Shown here piece after piece: positions 8,353 through 15,397 of a DNA stretch of 63,184 nucleotides. Source of the stretch: Ruminococcus sp. (GTDB lineage Bacteria > Bacillota > Clostridia > Oscillospirales > Ruminococcaceae); contig JAFXCR010000032.1 of the NCBI GenBank assembly GCA_017516465.1, forward strand, positions 1 to 63,184. The letters run 5' to 3'. The notes under the pieces were generated by a model, which did no database searches, was not told the origin of the DNA, and worked only from the letters and a program-made list of their open reading frames with translations. Position 1 is the stretch's first letter. The number at the start of each line of letters is the position of its first letter. The position numbers and the translations under genes are program-made.

Positions 8353-9573
8353 TTAACCATAAAGTGTTACAATTTTCAAAGGTGTATCCGCTATCATTTC
8401 CCTTATCTCTTCTTCAACATCAATATGCATAAGATATACATGAATTCCACTCTCTGTAAGCTGTACCAACTCAGGCAATATATCTTTCAGGTGCAGATGA
8501 ACATCACTTTTGTAATATGACGCTTCTGTATACAGGAACGAACCTTTTGTCAAGAGTGGCTTGAACGGTTCAAGTGTTGCAGTATCTCCTGTATAGATTA
8601 TATTGTTCCCATGAATATTCAGATGATAACCGAAGCATTTTCCTTCAAGAGGCCTTGTGTGAGTTGTAGGAACTGCCGCAACAAACCAGTCTTTATGCAG
8701 CTCATCGGCAGTAATAATGTTAAACCATTCCTGCTCACAGCCTTCAATTCTCATAAGCAGCAGAAGCAGATCGTCCTTTACAGCCGCAGACGGAGCGACT
8801 ATAGTGACCTTCTTTTTCATGCCGCTTGCAAACCATACAAACTGGAGCATTGTACCAACTCCGCCACTGTGGTCGCCGTGAGTGTGCGTGATAAGTATAT
8901 AGATGTTATCGTACTTCTCCCAGTCCATTTTCTTTACCTTCTGATATGAGGTCGCTGGGCAATCAATAAGTACAAACTCATTGTTTTCGGTAAAGAACGC
9001 CGAGTTATGTTTGTCGGAAAAAGCTGAGCCTCTGCCTAAAAATTGTAGCAAATTATCGTTTTTTATCTCAGTAAGCGTCTCGCCAAGATGCTCTTTTATA
9101 TTTTCGATAGTGCTGTGACTTCCGTGAACTCTTGTAACACAGTCAGACAGCTTCAAACAATCAGCGTAATTGTCGGGCAAAATCGTGTCATCATCACTGC
9201 ATAACGTATATGCACGCTTATTCCTGTCTTGAGTAGTAAGTCCCCTGTACTGTTTCTCAAATTCATCAGGTATGCCGGAAGTCGTTATAATATCAAGCTC
9301 ATGAGGATAATAGCATGGATTCGTAAGTATACAGGGACGTGCAAATTTTCTGCTCAGCTTATCCGCATACCAACCTCCCAAGCTTTGTCCCACGAAAACA
9401 AAATCATCGGAATCTACCATTTCAGAAAGCTGTTGCAGTATCTCCTCAGGCGATGTTTCCTTGTAGTACAGCTTCGGAGATATTATGTCATCAGCAGAAA
9501 ATATTTCGCATAGTGCCTTATAATTCTTATTATCAGCCTCGCCCATGAAACCGTGTAAATTCAATATCTTCAT
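8353..9573 (-). CDS. YqiA-like esterase fused to metallo-beta-lactamase hydrolase
   Basis: The 406-residue protein combines two hydrolase folds. Residues 1-175 match the YqiA/UPF0227 alpha/beta-hydrolase family: LHGFMGE oxyanion segment, nucleophile Ser in GQSLGG, acid in SDDDTILP, and His in HGSHS. Residues 176-406 are a metallo-beta-lactamase domain with HTHGDHSGG, the later ligands VPTTHTR, YTGDTA and LMHID, all intact. Both active sites look complete. It overlaps the upstream ADP-ribosylglycohydrolase stop by four bases (ATGA), so the two are coupled. Substrates are unknown; a two-step hydrolysis of a phosphodiester or ester adduct is possible but is inference. Confidence 0.82.
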   Translation of the reverse strand: MKILNLHGFMGEADNKNYKALCEIFSADDIISPKLYYKETSPEEILQQLSEMVDSDDFVFVGQSLGGWYADKLSRKFARPCILTNPCYYPHELDIITTSGIPDEFEKQYRGLTTQDRNKRAYTLCSDDDTILPDNYADCLKLSDCVTRVHGSHSTIENIKEHLGETLTEIKNDNLLQFLGRGSAFSDKHNSAFFTENNEFVLIDCPATSYQKVKKMDWEKYDNIYILITHTHGDHSGGVGTMLQFVWFASGMKKKVTIVAPSAAVKDDLLLLLMRIEGCEQEWFNIITADELHKDWFVAAVPTTHTRPLEGKCFGYHLNIHGNNIIYTGDTATLEPFKPLLTKGSFLYTEASYYKSDVHLHLKDILPELVQLTESGIHVYLMHIDVEEEIREMIADTPLKIVTLYG

Positions 9574-10553
9574 TCTTTTTCACCTGCATAATTGCTTATA
9601 TTCAGAATAAGCCTATTTATCAATTTTTCGACTTTATCCTTGTCTCTCAGCTCGTTGAGCCAGCGACTAGGGATAGCGTCGTATCCGAATTTTACTCCTG
9701 CTATCCCTCCCGTGATACAGGCGGTTGTATCGGTATCGTCACCAAGAGCAATAGCCTGCTTAACAGCTTCTTCATAAGAATTGGCAGATTTCATTATCAT
9801 AACAGCACTTCTAAGACTGTCAATAACATATCCGCCGCCTTTGCCTATCCATATATCAGGCTCATCAGGCTGAAGTCTGAACATAAATTCATCTAAGTAC
9901 TCAGGTTCATCCACATATATACTGCGAAGCTTTTGTACTGAACTATCAAGTGATACATCAAAACTGTTACCTTTAAGAAGTTCCCGTGCAATAAGGCAGT
10001 ATAAAGCACAGCATACCTGATTTGTGATATTTCCGTGAGTAATAAGGCACTGCTTGTGAGCATCGTACACAAGTTCAGCATCTGTTCCTGTATGCCATAA
10101 TGCTAACGGCAGCACACGCATAAGAGCTCCATTACCTTTTCCGTCAGGACGAATATTACCGCAATCCTCAGGCTTACCGTAACTTTTATACATAGAAAGA
10201 GCCATTGATGTTTGTATACCTACATCAAATACTCGATTATCAACTGCCCATAAACCGTTTTCATACCATGAAAGAACTCTGTTCGAAAAATCTGTCAGGT
10301 CAAATTCACCTTTATAAAGCAGACTGTCCAGAAGACAAAGTGTCTGAGCTCCGTCATCAGACCATGTTCCGGGAGCAGTACCTGAATGAGCCCTGACAAA
10401 TCCCTCTGGAGGAGTCATTTCTATTTGCTCTATTGGCGGAATATCCTCTTTCATGTGGAATTCATAAGGAACGCCAAGAGCGTCACCTATAAGAAGTCCG
10501 TAAATACCGCCTTTAATCTTACTGATATATTCTTCAATTGTTATCTTAGCCAT
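9570..10553 (-). CDS. ADP-ribosylglycohydrolase family protein
   Basis: This 327-residue all-helical DraG/ARH-family enzyme would remove ADP-ribose from proteins or small molecules using a di-Mg centre. Diagnostic segments are GGIYGLLIGDALGVPYEF, GTWSDDGAQTLCLLDSL (metal ligands SDD, usually S/T-DDT), and GDDTDTTACITGGIAG near the C-terminus. It is the first gene of a three-gene minus-strand operon, with promoter TTGAAA-17-TATAAT (10605 to 10577). Its four-base overlap with the esterase-MBL gene suggests that the products act together. DraT or another ADP-ribosyltransferase partner is not visible in the window. Confidence 0.93.
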   Translation of the reverse strand: MAKITIEEYISKIKGGIYGLLIGDALGVPYEFHMKEDIPPIEQIEMTPPEGFVRAHSGTAPGTWSDDGAQTLCLLDSLLYKGEFDLTDFSNRVLSWYENGLWAVDNRVFDVGIQTSMALSMYKSYGKPEDCGNIRPDGKGNGALMRVLPLALWHTGTDAELVYDAHKQCLITHGNITNQVCCALYCLIARELLKGNSFDVSLDSSVQKLRSIYVDEPEYLDEFMFRLQPDEPDIWIGKGGGYVIDSLRSAVMIMKSANSYEEAVKQAIALGDDTDTTACITGGIAGVKFGYDAIPSRWLNELRDKDKVEKLINRLILNISNYAGEKE

Positions 10554-10576
10554 GATATCACCTGCCTTTTTTCTTA

Positions 10577-10605
10577 ATTATAACATACAGAAATGCTATT
10601 TTCAA
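10577..10605 (-). promoter_or_regulatory. promoter of the ADP-ribosylglycohydrolase operon
   Basis: On the minus strand the elements are TTGAAA, a 17-base spacer and TATAAT, followed by the ribosome site GGCAGGTG and the ATG at 10553. Confidence 0.8.
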
Positions 10606-10625
10606 TACATCTTTCATTTTTTAAC

Positions 10626-10654
10626 TTGAAGCGGCCACTGTTATGTGATATAAT
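10626..10654 (+). promoter_or_regulatory. promoter of the small membrane protein gene
   Basis: TTGAAG, a 17-base spacer and TATAAT lie 30 bases upstream of the start at 10685. It is arranged divergently to the ADP-ribosylglycohydrolase promoter about 20 bases away. Confidence 0.75.
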
Positions 10655-10684
10655 AAAAGCAACTAAAAACGGTAGGTGTATAAT

Positions 10685-11155
10685 ATGACTTATCTTTTTT
10701 CACATCTATGGCTGATGTATCTGCTCTCACTTATAATTACCAGTATCGCTTATGCAGTAATCGATATATATAATACTGATGCCGGAGATATTTTACTATC
10801 GGCCATTTATGCAGTTATCCCGGAATTGATTGCAATATCAGGAATATATTTTTATCGTAAAGGCTACATGATCCCTGCAGTGATTGACGCTGTTCTGTGC
10901 TGTATAGCAACTGCAGCAGCTGTATTGCTATTCTTTGTAACCTCAAAAAGCAGTACTTATGCTCATATTCCTTCAATAGTTTTCGGTATCATAACAGGTA
11001 TACTTTGTGTTGCATCATGTATTCTGTGCTGTGCAACATTTGCAGGTAATGCTTCGCAGATAATTCTAACATCCTGTTGCCTATGCGGAATGATAAGTGT
11101 AGCATACATAGTAGGCTATCTTACGGCATTTGGTAAAGGAATGGGCAGTAACTAA
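10685..11155 (+). CDS. small integral membrane protein, unknown
   Basis: The product has 156 residues and about five hydrophobic segments: residues 8-26, 35-55, 63-83, 93-117 and 125-146. It is rich in Cys within the last three. The start ATG at 10685 is preceded by GGTAGG at a spacing of 7; a GTG three codons earlier would overlap that site. No family is recognised. It lies upstream of the DUF3795-nitroreductase gene by 41 bases and may share its transcript. Confidence 0.6.
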   Translation: MTYLFSHLWLMYLLSLIITSIAYAVIDIYNTDAGDILLSAIYAVIPELIAISGIYFYRKGYMIPAVIDAVLCCIATAAAVLLFFVTSKSSTYAHIPSIVFGIITGILCVASCILCCATFAGNASQIILTSCCLCGMISVAYIVGYLTAFGKGMGSN

Positions 11156-11196
11156 TCTCACTATTTATCTGAAATAAAATGAACGGAGGCTTTCCA

Positions 11197-12141
11197 ATGG
11201 ATAAAATAATTGCAGCCTGCGGAAACGATTGCTCGGCGTGTCCGAGATATATCGCCCATCCGTATGAGAAAACAGAAGAAGAATTACGGCATACGGCAGA
11301 ACTATGGCTGAAGATAGGCTACCGTGACAGAATTGTATCCAATGATGAAATATCCTGCACCGGATGCAAACCCGAGAACTGGTGCCGGTATAAGGTCGTA
11401 AAGTGCTGTGAAGACAGAGCTATCAGTAACTGCTCTGAATGCTCCGGATTCCCTTGTGATAACATGAAAGAATGCTTTGCTGTAACACAATCATTTGAAC
11501 CGAAATGCAGAGAGGTCTGTACCGATTCTGAATATGAACAAATGAGAAAGGCTTTCTTTGAAAAAGAAAGGAATCTGCTTGCACAAAGGGATATAAAGGG
11601 GAATAGTATGGATATTCTTGATATTATAAAGAACAGAACAAGTTATCGTGGGAAATATTTAAACACTCCCGTTCCCAAAGCTGATCTGGTGAAGATACTT
11701 GAAGCAGGAGCATCTGCTCCGTCAGGATGCAATAAGCAGACTTCTTCATTTATTGCAGTTGACGATACAGTACTGTTGGATGAGATAAAAACACTGATTG
11801 AACCTCCGGTTGCTGAAACTGCACCTGCCTTTATTCTTGTCCTTACTCAAAGAATAGTTGCTTATCGTGATAAATGCTTTAATGTTCAGGATTACAGTGC
11901 GGCTATTGAAAATATGCTGTTAGCTATCAAGGCACTTGGCTACGAAAGTTGCTGGTACGAAGGTCACATAACTGATGAGGATGATATAGCAGGAAAGATC
12001 GCTGCTCATATGGGAATACCTGACGACTATAAGATCGTATGTATATTACCTGTTGGAAAGCCTGCTGAAGAAACACGTCAGGCACCTAAAAAGCCATTTG
12101 AAAGCAGAGTATGGTTTAATGGATTCGGGGAAAGCAAATGA
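11197..12141 (+). CDS. DUF3795 - nitroreductase fusion protein
   Basis: Residues 1-115 match DUF3795, a Cys-rich domain beginning ACGNDCSACPRY with further Cys pairs (CTGCKPENWC, CSECSGFPC) that probably bind metal or an Fe-S cluster. Residues 138-314 are a nitroreductase-family FMN domain (NRTSYRGKYLNTPVPKADLVKIL, SAPSGCNKQTSSF, then AAIENMLLAIKALGYESCWY, ending in ILPVGKPAEE). The start at 11197 has GGAGG at 8 bases. A second ribosome site (AAAGGGG) and ATG at 11608 lie exactly at the domain boundary, so the flavin domain may also be made alone. It could be a small redox enzyme with a built-in electron relay; the substrate is unknown. Confidence 0.85.
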   Translation: MDKIIAACGNDCSACPRYIAHPYEKTEEELRHTAELWLKIGYRDRIVSNDEISCTGCKPENWCRYKVVKCCEDRAISNCSECSGFPCDNMKECFAVTQSFEPKCREVCTDSEYEQMRKAFFEKERNLLAQRDIKGNSMDILDIIKNRTSYRGKYLNTPVPKADLVKILEAGASAPSGCNKQTSSFIAVDDTVLLDEIKTLIEPPVAETAPAFILVLTQRIVAYRDKCFNVQDYSAAIENMLLAIKALGYESCWYEGHITDEDDIAGKIAAHMGIPDDYKIVCILPVGKPAEETRQAPKKPFESRVWFNGFGESK

Positions 12142-12247
12142 TTCTTCTGTCGAAAATCCGATAAAACAGCTCGTTGTACATGGACTGCTATTAAAACATG
12201 TTAGAGGTCGAAGCACTTTCTATATAGAAAGTGATATAGAAATGAAT

Positions 12248-12268
12248 GGCAGCCCGTAATGGGCTGCC
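12248..12268 (+). terminator. terminator after the nitroreductase gene
   Basis: GGCAGCCC and GGGCTGCC arms form a perfect 8-base stem, followed by TTAGTTCTT, about 105 bases after the stop. The gap from 12142 to 12452 holds no other feature except this hairpin and a small CACTTTCTATATAGAAAGTG palindrome at about 12211. Confidence 0.65.
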
Positions 12269-12452
12269 TTAGTTCTTATATTCGGTTATAATTGCAACTT
12301 TGCTTGACGTAATAATCATTTTATGATACCATATTATCAACAGAAAAAACTAAGCATTTGCAATTTTCTACGGATGTTGAAAACTATGACAACATCACGG
12401 ATTCTCGGTTATACAAAATCATCAATAATCTTTTATTAAAGGCGGTGCTTTT

Positions 12453-13484
12453 ATGGCTGATACCAAAAAAGAACACTTTGTACCACGTTGCTATCTAGAA
12501 TACTTTGAAAATGATAATAAACGCATTCATGTTTTTGATAAAAAAACAATGGACACAAGATGTCAAAAAAAAGAAGAGATAGCCCATGAAAACTATTTTT
12601 ATGATGTTGATTATGAGAAAATTATATCAGGCGTATCTCCAGATAAAAAAGAAAGACTAAAAAAAGATTTGAAAGAGATTACGGGTATTGATGATTGGGA
12701 TACTATAGTAGCAACAATACTCAACCCCAAACATATAGAAAAAGACTTTTTAGGAAGAATTGAAAGTGAGTATAGTCCGCTGCTAAAAAAGATAATTACG
12801 AAAAGTTACGATGGCAATCAATGGGTTATCGACAACTGTGCTCCATTTTCAGAAGTTGAAAAAGCCCATTTAGCATTTTTTATGGCTATTCAAATTATCA
12901 GAACAAAAACATTTAGAGATACCGTCAATCAAACTGTTGAAAAAACTATGCAAACGCTTTTATATAAGCAGCAGATGGATAACGAAAATGCTCTTCCAAA
13001 AGAATACTTTGATGTTCAAGCAAACAAAGACTATATCAAATTACAACACTTAAGCATGCTATTAGATGAAGAATCAACTTTACACATAGCAGACACTCTT
13101 TTAAAACATATTTGGGTTATGTATGTAAACAAGACTGACAATCCATTTTATACTTCGGACACTCCTATAATATCAATACCTCATAAAAAAGATAAATTCA
13201 TGACTTATAGTGGGTTAAATTCAGAGGGAATAGAGATTGTTTTCCCCATTTCTCCCAAGCTGCTTATTGCTCTTTATGACACAAAATGGCATTCGCTTGT
13301 CCACCAAGATCGTACCTTTGAAATTCTAAATCACAAAGAGCAAGTTGATTATTACAATCAGAATCAAGTAGCCCATTGTTTTAGGTGCATTTTTTCAAAA
13401 AGGGATAATTTCGATTTAGCTAAAGATTTATGTAAAAAATATCCAATAATCCGAGATTCAGACAATCGAATCAGTGTAGGATAG
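12453..13484 (+). CDS. DUF4238 domain protein
   Basis: This 343-residue cytoplasmic protein starts with the DUF4238 signature KEHFVPRCYLEYF and continues with RIHVFDKK, followed by Lys/Glu-rich helices and a C-terminal half containing PFYTSDTPII and IVFPISPKLLIALY, both typical of the family. The molecular function of DUF4238 is not established, although such genes are common in accessory regions and near defence loci. It has a GGCGGTG ribosome site and its own intergenic spaces on both sides. Its coding sequence is markedly AT-rich compared with the flanking nitroreductase gene, consistent with transfer. Confidence 0.85.
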   Translation: MADTKKEHFVPRCYLEYFENDNKRIHVFDKKTMDTRCQKKEEIAHENYFYDVDYEKIISGVSPDKKERLKKDLKEITGIDDWDTIVATILNPKHIEKDFLGRIESEYSPLLKKIITKSYDGNQWVIDNCAPFSEVEKAHLAFFMAIQIIRTKTFRDTVNQTVEKTMQTLLYKQQMDNENALPKEYFDVQANKDYIKLQHLSMLLDEESTLHIADTLLKHIWVMYVNKTDNPFYTSDTPIISIPHKKDKFMTYSGLNSEGIEIVFPISPKLLIALYDTKWHSLVHQDRTFEILNHKEQVDYYNQNQVAHCFRCIFSKRDNFDLAKDLCKKYPIIRDSDNRISVG

Positions 13485-13775
13485 ACTTATGTATTTGGCT
13501 AATATACGTAGTTTTTGAAATCTTGTTAATCGAAGTTAACAAAAACTCTATAATACTGAAAAACGCGCCCTGATATTAGGTGGTAGAATAGAAAAAAATA
13601 ACACAATTGATGTATAATTGATGTATAAAACCAATTTTTGGCATATAATCAAAAAATATAACTGCTCGCAAGATGATGCAAAATCAGCCCTGCGAGCAGT
13701 TCTTTATAGTTGCTATAAGCCTATATTTAGGCAAAATTAAAAGGCACTATATTTTGAAATATAGTGCCAAAATTC
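13485..13775. other. intergenic region with two hairpins
   Basis: No gene is visible. The first hairpin, AACTGCTCGCA/TGCGAGCAGTT (13660-13701, 20-base loop), could terminate the DUF4238 transcript. The second, at 13743-13768, terminates the tRNA on the other strand. Confidence 0.6.
13743..13768 (-). terminator. tRNA terminator
   Basis: GGCACTATATTT and AAATATAGTGCC form a 12-base stem. On the minus strand it is followed by a T-rich run, and it begins 8 bases after the tRNA CCA end. Confidence 0.85.
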
Positions 13776-13852
<77 letters not shown>

Positions 13853-13883
13853 ATATTTGAAATGTCCTTCATACGACTATATT

Positions 13884-13912
13884 ATTATATCACAGTGCAA
13901 GAGTATTGTCAA
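13884..13912 (-). promoter_or_regulatory. tRNA-fMet promoter
   Basis: A perfect consensus TTGACA-17-TATAAT on the minus strand lies about 32 bases upstream of the mature tRNA 5' end. Confidence 0.9.
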
Positions 13913-14140
13913 CGGTTTTGGATTTATTTTTTTGATTTAACTTTAATTTTGTTATTATGATTAATTTTAAATCATCGTGTTATCTTTTTAGGTTAATACC
14001 GCACAAAGAATGTGCGTATATTGCACAGTCAGATTTTTCTTAAAGCTGAACAAAAGACCTGCAGGCATACTGTCGTATGACAAGTGGGGCAGGAAGAGGG
14101 GGGATGTGTAAGCAGATTTCGTACAAAGCCGTCAGGCGAG
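13913..14140. other. intergenic region with an unexplained G-rich patch
   Basis: About 120 AT-rich bases are followed by a GC-richer stretch (about 14045-14140) with a CGCACA...TGTGCG hairpin (13998-14014), a CATAC/GTATG hairpin and G-runs. I see no ORF with a ribosome site and no known RNA family signature in it. Confidence 0.5.
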
Positions 14141-15364
14141 CTAAGTGAGGTGCTTTTTTAGTTCACATAAACCTTTATATCTGAAATTATATGTTCTGCA
14201 TAATAAATCTTTAAAGCTTCCGGAAATCTTACTGGTAAGCAATCCGACAAGGAAATCCGGAACAAAAGCAAAAACCGTTCCCTTATTAATTCCTACTGCA
14301 CCGCTTCCGCCAAGAATGCTTCTGCACATCACGGCTGCGAGCAAAATATCATAACAGTCAGAAGCTGTACAATCCTTAAAAAATACAGCCGATGATTCCC
14401 ACATACGATTCAGCGAATCAAAAAACGTTTCAGTATCGCCGTATCCAAGTGCTTCGACAGCTTCGTCAAGCGAATCCGATTCTTCATAATAGCAGGCGGC
14501 ATACAGCAGCTCATGATTACTGCACTTTTGCCGAAGCTCAGGAATCATCTCAAAAAAGTCTTGCTTATTGATATCGGCGAGAGTATCGGCATCCATTTTT
14601 GCGGCAACACTATTCATAATATCTGACAAGCCGCTTATTCTGTCAGAATACATTTCACAGACGTTTCCGGATGAAACAGTACAAATTGAATAGCCTGAAC
14701 CAGTAAAATCGAAGCTTAATTTTTTATATTCTGATTTTTCCGCAAGTACAAAACCGCCGAGAGCAGATACTGCGTGATTCAGATTTGGATTTGAAGTTAT
14801 TCCCGAAAGTCCGGAAGCATCAGCCTCATCAGGTGCGAACAGACTGCTGATAACTCCGTCAAAAAGAATTTCAGCTGTTTCTGATGATGAAATCGAGGAG
14901 ACAGAGGTTTTATCCGATGATACATATATATCAAATCCGTCACATTTTATATTTTTTTCTATAAGATTAGAGATAAAATCCTTAACGGCAGGAACAGAAT
15001 CCTCATCATCACACTCACTCAAATTTTTCAGATCAATAATAAAATTTTCTATTCCCTCAGAAGCGTAATGTATCTCGTGTGTATTGTTGAGTGCTGCAAT
15101 TGCAATTATATCTGCATCGAGTGCCGCACCGAGAGTTTTTCCGCCATACTGACTTGTGAACATTCCGCCAATCCCGAAAGCTCCGCCGACAGAAAAAACT
15201 CTTATTTCCTCATCTTCGGGATAAAGACGTGAAAAATTTTCCGCCGCCGAGATATATCTTGCTTTGTTTTTCATGATATTTCTATCAGATGTGCCGTATA
15301 GTTCTTTCAGTTGTTCATCGAATTCTCCCGAAGAAATTCCGTTTATCAAATCATATATTGTCAT
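14141..15364 (-). CDS. galactokinase-like GHMP protein lacking catalytic motifs
   Basis: The 407-residue product aligns along its length with Firmicutes galactokinases, but every active-site motif is altered. The sugar-binding GGNHTDH segment reads GGMFTSQYGG (66-75). The GHMP ATP loop (normally GSGLSSSA) reads VSSISSSETAE (155-165), directly after the conserved GFDIYVSSDK. The catalytic-Asp region MDQMAS reads NPNLNHAVS (192-200), yet the following SALGGFV and DFTGSGYSICTV are kept. The C-terminal GGGF loop reads LGGSGAVGINKG. The fold is therefore conserved while phosphotransfer is unlikely. It starts 33 bases downstream of the P-type ATPase stop and is probably cotranscribed. A sensor or scaffold role is a guess. 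Confidence 0.75.
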   Translation of the reverse strand: MTIYDLINGISSGEFDEQLKELYGTSDRNIMKNKARYISAAENFSRLYPEDEEIRVFSVGGAFGIGGMFTSQYGGKTLGAALDADIIAIAALNNTHEIHYASEGIENFIIDLKNLSECDDEDSVPAVKDFISNLIEKNIKCDGFDIYVSSDKTSVSSISSSETAEILFDGVISSLFAPDEADASGLSGITSNPNLNHAVSALGGFVLAEKSEYKKLSFDFTGSGYSICTVSSGNVCEMYSDRISGLSDIMNSVAAKMDADTLADINKQDFFEMIPELRQKCSNHELLYAACYYEESDSLDEAVEALGYGDTETFFDSLNRMWESSAVFFKDCTASDCYDILLAAVMCRSILGGSGAVGINKGTVFAFVPDFLVGLLTSKISGSFKDLLCRTYNFRYKGLCELKKHLT

Positions 15365-15397
15365 TTAATATCTCCTTTTTCTGAATCAGGGTAAATT

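Noticed and set aside
12053-12259. A 68-codon frame overlapping the end of the nitroreductase gene
   Set aside because: It overlaps the real gene in another frame, lacks a ribosome site and has no protein-like pattern.
14045-14140. Signal recognition particle RNA or 6S RNA
   Set aside because: The GGAAGCAGCC-type SRP loop and a 6S-like central bubble were both looked for on both strands and not seen.
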